Made by a program: the position numbers and the translations under genes. From Pelagibacteraceae bacterium TMED259 (GTDB taxonomy: Bacteria > Pseudomonadota > Alphaproteobacteria > HIMB59): a stretch of 7,105 nucleotides of DNA. The notes under the pieces were generated by a model. The model was not told the DNA's origin. It saw only the letters and a list, made by a program, of their open reading frames with translations, and searched no databases. The DNA lies in the NCBI GenBank assembly GCA_002169365.1, contig NHLE01000015.1:1-7105 (forward strand), given 5' to 3'. Below are positions 1-6,102 of the stretch, one piece after another; within the stretch, counting starts at the first letter, position 1; every line of letters starts with the position of its first letter.

Positions 1-300
1 AATAGGGAAACCGACTATAGCAGCGCCAATAGAGACTGTAGCAGCTAAAACTACTGTTCTTATCAAAATATCAAAATTTGCAGGAGAGTTAAATAGTTCA
101 GCAATAGTTCTTAAAGAAATTTTATAAACTATTTTTCCAGTAAAGCCGTCTAAATAGAAAAATGAGTGGAATAGAAATACTATTAGAGAACCAAGGTAAA
201 TTATTCCAAGCCACAATAAAGGAGGGAGTAAAAATAGTAAAAGTAGAATGTGTTTATTTTTAAAAAGATAGTTTGAGCAGTTTTCAAAAAGACTACTCAT
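1..300 (-). CDS. ydcU: YdcU-type ABC transporter permease, N-terminal 100 residues (runs off left edge)
   Basis: Inner-membrane permease of a putative polyamine (spermidine/putrescine-family) importer; it would pair with a second permease (YdcV) outside the window and with the YdcT ATPase. I translated the minus strand from the ATG at 298-300 and the frame stays open to base 1. The protein has a short polar N-terminus (about 18 residues), a very hydrophobic first helix containing LLPPLLW at about residues 24-30, then LGSL, a periplasmic stretch with FNSPANFDILIRT at about residues 70-82, and the start of a second helix. These segments match E. coli YdcU as I recall it (GPLMWFGIVYFGSL and FNPANYDIILRT). 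The start overlaps the ydcT stop by 8 bases (ATGAGTAG), which points to translational coupling. No clear Shine-Dalgarno is visible. The C-terminal part, including the EAA loop, is outside the window. Confidence 0.88.
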   Translation of the reverse strand, partial: MSSLFENCSNYLFKNKHILLLLFLLPPLLWLGIIYLGSLIVFLFHSFFYLDGFTGKIVYKISLRTIAELFNSPANFDILIRTVVLAATVSIGAAIVGFPI

Positions 301-1297
301 CAAGGTCAGTTATAATATTTGCACTCCAAGATAGAGAGTGATTTGAACCTAATTCTAAATTTAGATTGGAATTAGAGTTGGGATAATAAAATGAAGTAAT
401 ATTTATGTCATTATTTTTAAATAAAATTTTATAGTAAGACCCCTGATACTGAATGTCAGATATTTCTGCATCAACTTTAAATTCACAATTATTATCTTGA
501 TCTATATTTACAAATTCAGGTCTAAGTGAAAATGCACTAGGGTGATTAAAAAATTTTAATGCATTTTTTTTTGAAATAATAGAAGTTGTTCCAATAAAAT
601 CAGCGACAAAGGCAGATTTAGGCTTATTATAGATATTTTTAGGAGTATCTATTTGCTCTATCCTGCCCTCATTAAATATTGCAATTCTATCACTCATACT
701 CATTGCCTCTTGTTGATCATGGGTAACGTAAATAAAAGTAATTTGAAATTGTCTTTGAAGATTTTTTAATTCAATTTGCATTTGCTCTCTTAATTTCAAA
801 TCAAGAGCACCTAGGGGTTCATCCAGTAATAGTACTTTTGGTTTATTAATTAGAGATCTAGCCAAAGCAACCCGCTGCCTTTGACCACCTGATAGTTCAC
901 TAGGCTTTCTTGTTTCATAGCCAATAAGTTTAACAGTAGATAATATTTCATTAATTAATATTTCTTGTTGATCAAGTGGGGTTTTCTTAATTTTTAAACT
1001 ATAAGCAACATTATCTTTTACATTCATATGAGGGAAAAGAGCGTAGTCTTGAAAAACTGTATTAACATCTCGCTTAAAAGGTGGAATTGAACTTACATCT
1101 TTGCCAAATAGCTCTATTTGACCAGTATCAGGTAACTCAAATCCAGCTATAACTTTTAAACATGTAGTTTTTCCTGAACCAGAGGGGCCTAATAAAGAAA
1201 AAAATTCTCCATCATTAATTTCTAATTTTATATCTAAAAGAGCAGACACATCTGCATAAGATTTATTTATATTTAAAAGTTTAAGAGCTACAGTCAT
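293..1297 (-). CDS. ydcT: YdcT-type ABC transporter ATPase (polyamine/PotA family)
   Basis: Cytoplasmic ATPase that powers the YdcS/YdcU importer; two copies would form the nucleotide-binding dimer. All ABC motifs are intact in the 334-residue product: Walker A GPSGSGKT at residues 37-44, Q-loop Gln83, signature LSGGQ at 135-139, Walker B VLLLDE at 155-160, D-loop GALD at 163-166 and switch His193. A TOBE-type regulatory domain follows at roughly 255-330 and opens with SLRPE at 257-261. Length and signature stretches (DGEFFSLLGPSGSGKTTCL, VFQDYALFPHM, GALDLKLREQMQ) match E. coli YdcT (about 337 residues) better than PotA (378). The gene follows ydcS after a hairpin that ends 11 bases before its ATG, and it has no Shine-Dalgarno, so it is probably made in much smaller amounts than YdcS. 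It overlaps ydcU by 8 bases. The family is certain; the substrate is inferred. Confidence 0.94.
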   Translation of the reverse strand: MTVALKLLNINKSYADVSALLDIKLEINDGEFFSLLGPSGSGKTTCLKVIAGFELPDTGQIELFGKDVSSIPPFKRDVNTVFQDYALFPHMNVKDNVAYSLKIKKTPLDQQEILINEILSTVKLIGYETRKPSELSGGQRQRVALARSLINKPKVLLLDEPLGALDLKLREQMQIELKNLQRQFQITFIYVTHDQQEAMSMSDRIAIFNEGRIEQIDTPKNIYNKPKSAFVADFIGTTSIISKKNALKFFNHPSAFSLRPEFVNIDQDNNCEFKVDAEISDIQYQGSYYKILFKNNDINITSFYYPNSNSNLNLELGSNHSLSWSANIITDLDE

Positions 1298-1308
1298 GAA
1301 AAAATATT

Positions 1309-1333
1309 ATAGGGGGCCTAGATGGCCCCCTAT
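1309..1333 (-). terminator. GC-rich hairpin plus U-tract between ydcS and ydcT (intrinsic terminator or attenuator)
   Basis: A perfect 10-bp inverted repeat (1309-1318 pairing with 1324-1333) has seven consecutive G/C pairs and a 5-base loop. On the minus strand it is followed by AATATTTTTT, the usual form of a Rho-independent terminator. It starts 24 bases after the ydcS stop and its U-tract runs to within one base of the ydcT ATG at 1297. Since ydcT and ydcU clearly continue the operon, partial termination or 3'-end protection of ydcS mRNA is more likely than a complete stop. Confidence 0.85.
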
Positions 1334-1357
1334 TAGATAATTAATCTTTAATGATAT

Positions 1358-2530
1358 CTATCTTCCACCTAAAACAGCAATATAGTCTGTTACCCATTTA
1401 TAATATGGGACGCAACTATCTTGTGTTGAGCATTTAGAAACAGGAGTTTTCCAAAAATAAATTTTATCAAAATTATCAATACCATTTATTTTACATGCAT
1501 CTGCACCTTCAGGATAAATTCCTGCGGCAGGATCCATTAAGCCTGTTCCACATTTAGACGGAACTGATGGCACTGCACCAAACCAAGTTCCTAAATCACT
1601 TTGAAGGTTTGAACTTAATTGGTGCTCCATCCATAGATAAGCACAATTAATATTAGCTGCTTCTGCGTGTACCATTGTAGTGTCAGCCCACCCTGTAGCA
1701 CCCTCTTGAGGTATTACGCTTGCTATTGGCTGATCTGCTCCTTGTAAAAGGTTCACCATAAAAGGCCAAGAAGCTGAGGCTACAAAACCTTCATTAGTAA
1801 AGTCATCCATTTGCATAAATGCATCATGCCAATATCTTCCAACTAATTCTCTTTGCTGTCTTAATAAGTCTAGAGATGCTTGATATTGAGCATCTGTTAA
1901 TTCATAAGGATCTTTAATTCCTAACTCAGGTTGGTGATACATTAAATACATTGCAGCATCCGCAATATGAATAGGACCATCAAAGGCTTGAACTCTTCCT
2001 TTATTGCTTTCCCCATCTGATAAGTTTTGCTCTTCAAAAACTACGTTCCAGCTAGTAGGCGCTTCACTAAAGGCGTTTGTATTATACATTAATACATTCG
2101 ATCCCCACATATATGGTGTACCATAATGTTTACCATCTACTGTATGCCATTCAGCATTTTGTAGTCTTGGGTCAATTGTGCTCCAACTAGGTATTAGATC
2201 GATATTAATTTCTTGGACTGTGTCACCAGCAATCAATCTCAGACTTGCATCGCCAGAAGCTGTAACGATATCAAATCCCCCTTCGTTCATCAAAGCGACC
2301 ATTTCATCAGAAGTACCGGCAGTTTTAATTTTTACTTTACATCCCGTGTTGTCTTCATAACCGGTAACCCAGTCAAAAGCCTCAACAGTGGCTCCTCTTT
2401 CGAGGTATCCCGCCCATGCAACTACATTAAGTTCTCCTTCAGGATCTCCAATTGATTGAAGAGGCGCTGAATTAGCTGCGATAGGGAAGTAAGAGAGTAA
2501 AATAGACAATGTGATAGTTAAAAATTTCAT
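1358..2530 (-). CDS. ydcS: YdcS-type periplasmic substrate-binding protein of a putative polyamine ABC importer
   Basis: Secreted periplasmic protein that captures the substrate and delivers it to the YdcTU(V) complex. I start it at the ATG 2528-2530 (390 residues), not at the in-frame ATG at 2566. The later start has a strong AAGGAGG five bases upstream and begins directly with a signal peptide (Lys2, hydrophobic residues 4-18, likely cleavage near residues 19-22). The mature protein matches E. coli YdcS, as recalled, along its whole length: VVAWAGYLERG (36-46), TSDEMVALMNEGGFD (73-87), TASGDASLRLI (90-100), FDGPIHIADAA (183-193), TGWADTTM (279-286) and the C-terminal YIAVLGGR. E. coli YdcSTUV has been linked to putrescine uptake, and YdcS also to polyhydroxybutyrate synthesis. 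The ligand here is therefore plausibly a polyamine or related amine, but not proven. Six cysteines are present (64, 296, 327, 346, 367, 373); the first four appear shared with E. coli YdcS. Confidence 0.93.
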   Translation of the reverse strand: MKFLTITLSILLSYFPIAANSAPLQSIGDPEGELNVVAWAGYLERGATVEAFDWVTGYEDNTGCKVKIKTAGTSDEMVALMNEGGFDIVTASGDASLRLIAGDTVQEINIDLIPSWSTIDPRLQNAEWHTVDGKHYGTPYMWGSNVLMYNTNAFSEAPTSWNVVFEEQNLSDGESNKGRVQAFDGPIHIADAAMYLMYHQPELGIKDPYELTDAQYQASLDLLRQQRELVGRYWHDAFMQMDDFTNEGFVASASWPFMVNLLQGADQPIASVIPQEGATGWADTTMVHAEAANINCAYLWMEHQLSSNLQSDLGTWFGAVPSVPSKCGTGLMDPAAGIYPEGADACKINGIDNFDKIYFWKTPVSKCSTQDSCVPYYKWVTDYIAVLGGR

Positions 2531-2535
2531 TATTT

Positions 2536-2542
2536 CCTCCTT
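2536..2542 (-). promoter_or_regulatory. Strong Shine-Dalgarno of ydcS
   Basis: The minus strand reads AAGGAGG followed by five bases (AAATA) and then the ATG at 2528-2530. This is the best ribosome-binding site in the window. It settles the ydcS start in favour of 2530 over the upstream in-frame ATG at 2566, and fits high expression of the binding protein. Confidence 0.9.
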
Positions 2543-2556
2543 AAAATTGATATGTA

Positions 2557-2565
2557 ATTTTAGCA
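2557..2565 (-). promoter_or_regulatory. Putative extended -10 promoter of ydcS
   Basis: The minus strand reads TGCTAAAAT, an extended -10 element (TGn plus a 5/6 match to TATAAT). No convincing -35 is present 16-18 bases upstream, as is common for extended -10 promoters. Transcription would begin near 2550, leaving a leader of about 20 bases that contains the Shine-Dalgarno. That start lies downstream of the alternative ATG at 2566, which agrees with the shorter ydcS model. AT-rich DNA gives many chance matches, so this is moderate evidence only. Confidence 0.45.
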
Positions 2566-2595
2566 TATATTAATTGATAAAAGGAATTAAAATTA

Positions 2596-2625
2596 TTTAC
2601 ATATTTAAGTAAACTTAACTTTAAT
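2596..2625 (+). promoter_or_regulatory. Putative sigma-70-type promoter of nadE
   Basis: TTTACA at 2596-2601 (5/6 match to the -35 consensus) is separated by 18 bases from TTTAAT at 2620-2625 (5/6 match to the -10). Predicted transcription start is near 2632, giving a leader of roughly a dozen bases before the GTG at 2645. Both hexamers are AT-rich in an AT-rich spacer, so chance is a real possibility. Confidence 0.4.
2605..2618. repeat. Short inverted repeat in the nadE promoter spacer (possible operator)
   Basis: TTAAGT and ACTTAA form a perfect 6-bp inverted repeat separated by AA. It lies wholly between the putative -35 and -10 of nadE, where a bound repressor would block polymerase. The arms are short and AT-rich, so regulator binding is only a suggestion. 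Confidence 0.3.
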
Positions 2626-2644
2626 TTAAACGTATTAAGTAATT

Positions 2645-3376
2645 GTGAATAATAAAGAAAAAATAACATTTATTTCTGATTGGATTAAAAATTATTGCCT
2701 AACAAATAATATTAATACCTTAGTAATTGGCATTTCTGGAGGCATAGACTCTGCGGTAACTAGTGCACTGTCGGCTAAGACAGGTTTAAAAACTATTGTT
2801 GCATCTATGCCTATCTTAAATCATCAAGTTTTAAACCAAAGAGGCATAAATCATATCAAATGGCTGAATGACAAATTTTCTAATATAGAGAGTGTTGAGG
2901 TTAATTTAGCAGATGTTTTTTCTTCTTTTCAATTAGCTCTTAATAAAAATGACTCTGAGCATGGTTATGCTAATTCACAGGCACGACTTCGAATGGCAAC
3001 ATTATATCAAATTGCAGCTTCTAATAATGGTATTGTCGTAGGTACTGGTAATAAAGTTGAGGATTTTGGAATAGGGTTTTATACAAAATATGGAGATGGT
3101 GGAGTTGACATCTCCCCTATTGCAGACTGTTTAAAAACTGAAGTTTGGGGTATGGCTAAAGAACTTGGAATAAATCAAGAAATAATAGATGCACCACCTA
3201 CTGATGGCTTATGGAATGATGGCAGGACTGATGAAGATCAAGTTGGCTTATCATATGAAGAGATCGAAGAAGCAATGCAGAATGAAAATTCTTCTAATAG
3301 AGATAGGTATTTGGAAATAAGATCTAAAAGTCTACATAAAATGGAACCTATACCTGTTTGTATAATTCCAAAATAA
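2645..3376 (+). CDS. nadE: Ammonia-dependent NAD+ synthetase
   Basis: Cytoplasmic enzyme for the last step of NAD+ synthesis: deamido-NAD+ + ATP + NH3 to NAD+ + AMP + PPi. The 243-residue product carries the PP-loop SGGIDS at residues 31-36 (ATP pyrophosphatase fold), SQARLRM at 111-117, GTGNKVED at 133-140, the substrate-binding FYTKYGDGGVDISPI at 145-159 and DGRTDEDQVGLSYEEI at about 192-207. There is no N-terminal glutaminase (nitrilase) domain, so it is the stand-alone ammonia-using type. It is somewhat shorter than the E. coli and B. subtilis enzymes (about 270-275). The start is GTG: the in-frame stop TAA at 2636-2638 lies just upstream, and no ATG occurs in frame until deep inside the PP-loop domain. 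No Shine-Dalgarno is visible. It is the only plus-strand gene, divergent from ydcS and convergent with ugpC with 8 bases between the stops, so it is probably a single-gene transcript. Confidence 0.95.
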   Translation: MNNKEKITFISDWIKNYCLTNNINTLVIGISGGIDSAVTSALSAKTGLKTIVASMPILNHQVLNQRGINHIKWLNDKFSNIESVEVNLADVFSSFQLALNKNDSEHGYANSQARLRMATLYQIAASNNGIVVGTGNKVEDFGIGFYTKYGDGGVDISPIADCLKTEVWGMAKELGINQEIIDAPPTDGLWNDGRTDEDQVGLSYEEIEEAMQNENSSNRDRYLEIRSKSLHKMEPIPVCIIPK

Positions 3377-3384
3377 TAACTTAA

Positions 3385-4431
3385 CTACACTCTTTTGTTA
3401 GTAGTGTTATCAAAAATATGCACAGATGATGACAGAATATCAAATTTAAAATTATCTCCAGCTTTCACATCTATTTTTGAAGATAATTTACAACTAAAAT
3501 CCTGATTCCCAATGCTAGAATAGATAATCATATCTGATCCAAGATATTCCACTAAATTGGCTTTAGTTTCAAACTTACCATTTTGATTTACTTGAATATC
3601 ATCAGGGCGAACTCCGATTGAAGCATCTTGGATATTAATAGAATTTTCTAGATTTATGTGGCCATCACCGATTTTGGCATTGCCATTTTCAATTTTACAA
3701 TTGAATAAATTCATTTGAGGGGAGCCAATAAATTCAGCAACAAATTTTGTATTAGGCTTAGAGTATATGTCTTTAGGGGTGCCTACTTGCTCAACGATAC
3801 CATTATTAATAACAACTATTCTATCTCCAAGTGTCATCGCTTCAGTTTGATCATGGGTAACAAAAATACTGGTTACATCCATCTGTCTTTGAAGTTTTTT
3901 AATTTCCAAACGCATTTGATTACGAAGTTTTGCATCTAAGTTTGATAGTGGCTCGTCAAATAAGAAAATTTTTGGGTTTCTAACAATCGCCCTTCCCATT
4001 GCAACCCTCTGTCTTTGTCCACCAGATAACATACTGGGTTTTCTAGAAAGAAGTTGATCAATTTCGAGAAGTTTCGCTGCATCATTTACCTTAGTAATAA
4101 TATCCTCTTTTGAAATACCTCTGTTTTTTAGTCCATAAGCCATATTGTTATAGACAGACATGTGAGGATAAAGAGCATAATTTTGAAAAACCATAGCAAC
4201 ATCTCGCTCAGAAGGATCTATGTTATTTATAATTTTTCCATCAAGAGAAATTTCACCACCAGTTATGTCTTCTAAACCAGCTATCATCCTTAGCAAGGTA
4301 GATTTACCACATCCGCTAGGACCCACAAATACTACAAACTCTCCGTCTTCGACGTTTAAAGAGGTTTCATCAACAGCTTTAGTGCCATTAGGATAAATTT
4401 TTGTTATATTTTTTAATTCTAAAAAGCTCAT
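3385..4431 (-). CDS. ugpC: UgpC/MalK-type ABC transporter ATPase
   Basis: ATPase subunit of the Ugp-type importer, acting as a homodimer at the cytoplasmic face of the UgpA/UgpE pair. The 348-residue product (E. coli UgpC about 356) has Walker A GPSGCGKS at residues 37-44, Q-loop Gln83 within VFQNYALYPHMSV, signature LSGGQ at 135-139, Walker B IFLFDE at 155-160, D-loop SNLD at 163-166 and switch His193. The C-terminal MalK-like/TOBE domain starts near FIGSPQMN (234-241) and includes GVRPDD (273-278). It is the last gene of the operon: its ATG lies one base past the stop of the upstream permease and it has its own GGAG. MalK-family ATPases are sometimes shared among several sugar transporters, so this one could serve both permease combinations encoded upstream. 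The substrate is not determined by this subunit. Confidence 0.93.
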   Translation of the reverse strand: MSFLELKNITKIYPNGTKAVDETSLNVEDGEFVVFVGPSGCGKSTLLRMIAGLEDITGGEISLDGKIINNIDPSERDVAMVFQNYALYPHMSVYNNMAYGLKNRGISKEDIITKVNDAAKLLEIDQLLSRKPSMLSGGQRQRVAMGRAIVRNPKIFLFDEPLSNLDAKLRNQMRLEIKKLQRQMDVTSIFVTHDQTEAMTLGDRIVVINNGIVEQVGTPKDIYSKPNTKFVAEFIGSPQMNLFNCKIENGNAKIGDGHINLENSINIQDASIGVRPDDIQVNQNGKFETKANLVEYLGSDMIIYSSIGNQDFSCKLSSKIDVKAGDNFKFDILSSSVHIFDNTTNKRV

Positions 4432-4432
4432 A

Positions 4433-5284
4433 TTATTTCTCCGTTTGGATTAATCCTTTAATAAACCATCGTTGTAAAATAACAACAACTAGTACAGGTG
4501 GCAACATAGATAAGATTATATAAGCAAACCTCTCACCAGTTCTTGGCAAGGCAACCCCCTCGTAATTTTCTGTAAATATAATTTTCATTCCCATTACCAC
4601 AGTCCAATATTTTTCATCAGTAGTCATAATCAAAGGCCATAAATACTGACTATAACCATATACAAACATAAAAATAAACATTGCTGCTAACATTGTTTTT
4701 GATAAGGGTAACAAGAAGTCAATAAAAAATCTCCAACTATTCGCACCGTCTAACTTGGCAGATTCTAAAAGTTCATCAGGAATAGTTTTATAAAATTGTC
4801 TAAAAAAGAAAGTGGCAGTTGCAGATGCTACTAACGGAAGTATGAGTCCTGTATAAGTGTTCGTAAGACCTAAGTCAGATACAATTTTATAACTAGGAAA
4901 AATTCTCACTTCAAGTGGTACTAATAATGTTATGAAGATTAACCAAAAAATTGGAACAGCAAGTTTAAATCTAAAGTAGACTAAAGCGTAAGCAGACATA
5001 GCAGATATAACAACTTTCAAAGTAGCGATACCAAAAGCCATAATAAAACTATTAATAAACATATTGGCAGCAGTGACCTCTTCTGACCATCCGCCTTTTT
5101 CATTTAAAACTTCATTGTAGTTTTGAGAAAAATTCTCACCTAAAAGGAATTTCATCCCTCCAGTCATAATTTCAATATTATCATGCGTAGATGTAGCAAA
5201 AGAAAACCAAATAGGTAATACCATGAGAAGAACACCTAATATTAAGATTATGTGTGTCAGGATTTCTATTGGTTTAAATTTCAT
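4433..5284 (-). CDS. ugpE: UgpE-type ABC transporter permease, distal copy (long-loop)
   Basis: MalG-class inner-membrane permease (283 residues, E. coli UgpE about 281) with six predicted helices. The first is at about residues 8-30, and the last begins near 255 with the LPP motif at 261-263. The cytoplasmic EAA coupling loop, ESAKLDG followed by FLLP, spans residues 174-193 and retains the conserved Gly180. The segment YGYSQYLWPLIMTT (209-222) and the C-terminal LQRWFIKGLIQTEK closely resemble E. coli UgpE as recalled. It is a diverged copy of the preceding gene: about 59% identity by hand alignment, without gaps until residue 234. After that this copy has nine extra residues in the loop before the last helix. 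It starts inside the preceding stop (ATGA overlap) and ends one base before the ugpC ATG. Of the two copies, this one is closer in length to a standard UgpE. Confidence 0.92.
   Translation of the reverse strand: MKFKPIEILTHIILILGVLLMVLPIWFSFATSTHDNIEIMTGGMKFLLGENFSQNYNEVLNEKGGWSEEVTAANMFINSFIMAFGIATLKVVISAMSAYALVYFRFKLAVPIFWLIFITLLVPLEVRIFPSYKIVSDLGLTNTYTGLILPLVASATATFFFRQFYKTIPDELLESAKLDGANSWRFFIDFLLPLSKTMLAAMFIFMFVYGYSQYLWPLIMTTDEKYWTVVMGMKIIFTENYEGVALPRTGERFAYIILSMLPPVLVVVILQRWFIKGLIQTEK
4439..4442 (-). promoter_or_regulatory. Shine-Dalgarno of ugpC inside the end of ugpE
   Basis: GGAG on the minus strand lies seven bases before the ugpC ATG (4429-4431), within the last codons of the upstream permease gene. 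It supports the annotated start and independent ribosome entry for ugpC. Confidence 0.65.
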
Positions 5285-6102
5285 TTATTTTGAAATATCC
5301 CTTGGACAAACCATTTTTGAAGAAAAATTATAATTACCACCGGTGGTATCATTGACATGATTACAAAAGCAAAACGATGAGATATGGAACCATACATAGT
5401 CTTAAGACCCATAACAACAGTCCAATATTCTTCGGTTGTTGTCATAATTAAAGGCCATAAATATTGATTATATCCAAAAACAAACATAAAAATAAATACA
5501 GCAGCAATCATTGTCTTCGACAGAGGCACTAGAAAATCAATGAAAAATTTCCAGCTATTAGTGCCATCTAGTTTTGCTGCCTCTAATAATTCTTCTGGAA
5601 TAGATTTATAAAACTGTCTGAAAAAGAAAGTTGCAATTGCCGATGCAGAAATAGGAATGATTAGACCAGCAAATGAATTTAGCATATTTAATTTGGACAT
5701 AACAACATAGGTAGGCATAACCCTTAACTCTAAAGGAACTAATAAAGTCACGAAAATTAACCAGAAAAAAAATGTTGCATATCTTATTTTGAAATAAACT
5801 AGCCCATAAGCTGCCATGAGAGAAGTAACAACAGACAGTGTGGCAATACCTGTAGCCATTACAAAGCTATTAAAAAACATTTTAAGTGCAGTAATTTCAT
5901 CAAAAAACCCTGCCTTCTTAAAAAGGACATTTGAATAATTTTCTATAAAATTACCACCTAATGAAAACTGTAGTCCGTTAGTGTTAATAAACAAACTTGT
6001 GTGAGTAGAGCTAGCAAAAACAATCCATATTGGGATAATCATTACGGAAAGACCAATTAAAAGAATTAAGTGGTTTAAAGATGATGGTATATATCTACGC
6101 AT
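5281..6102 (-). CDS. ugpE: UgpE-type ABC transporter permease, proximal copy (short-loop paralogue)
   Basis: MalG-class inner-membrane permease of 273 residues with six predicted helices and an intact EAA loop (EAAKLDG then FLVP, residues 174-193, with Gly180). It is collinear with its downstream neighbour for the first 234 residues, with nearly identical blocks around TLLVPLE (119-125), TFFFRQFYK (158-166) and QYLWPLIMTT (213-222). It lacks nine residues in the periplasmic loop before the final helix (short segment about 235-242). The ATG at 6100-6102 directly abuts the ugpA stop with no spacer and no clear Shine-Dalgarno, so its translation is probably coupled to ugpA. Its own TGA overlaps the next start by four bases. 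No frameshift or stop suggests decay; key permease motifs are retained. It may form an alternative complex with UgpA, or the two MalG-class copies could be used under different conditions. Confidence 0.92.
   Translation of the reverse strand: MRRYIPSSLNHLILLIGLSVMIIPIWIVFASSTHTSLFINTNGLQFSLGGNFIENYSNVLFKKAGFFDEITALKMFFNSFVMATGIATLSVVTSLMAAYGLVYFKIRYATFFFWLIFVTLLVPLELRVMPTYVVMSKLNMLNSFAGLIIPISASAIATFFFRQFYKSIPEELLEAAKLDGTNSWKFFIDFLVPLSKTMIAAVFIFMFVFGYNQYLWPLIMTTTEEYWTVVMGLKTMYGSISHRFAFVIMSMIPPVVIIIFLQKWFVQGIFQNK

Noticed and set aside
1306..1311. Perfect TATAAT on the minus strand just before ydcT, suggesting an internal promoter with a leaderless ydcT transcript.
   Set aside because: No -35-like hexamer lies 16-18 bases upstream, and the sequence overlaps the base of the terminator stem and U-tract, which explains it better. 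A start map would be needed to revive it.
2178..2455. Open frames on the plus strand opposite ydcS.
   Set aside because: They are short, mutually overlapping, have no ribosome-binding site and resemble no family; ydcS on the other strand fully explains the region.
2531..2566. In-frame ATG at 2566 giving ydcS a 12-residue N-terminal extension.
   Set aside because: The extension is charged and would bury the signal peptide; the ATG at 2530 has AAGGAGG at ideal spacing, and the putative promoter starts transcription downstream of 2566.
3376..3410. Possible bidirectional terminator between nadE and ugpC: ATAAC/GTTAT and ACTAC/GTAGT arms around a 12-base loop.
   Set aside because: The stem is AT-rich, has a 3-base bulge, extends into the ugpC coding sequence, and has no good U-tract on either strand.
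3715..3939. Open frame on the plus strand opposite ugpC.
   Set aside because: It lies antisense to conserved ATPase coding sequence and shows no protein-like features or start signals.
4433..6102. Possibility that the two ugpE genes are an assembly duplication artefact.
   Set aside because: They differ at about 40% of residues and by an in-frame indel, with distinct junctions on each side, so this is an old biological duplication.
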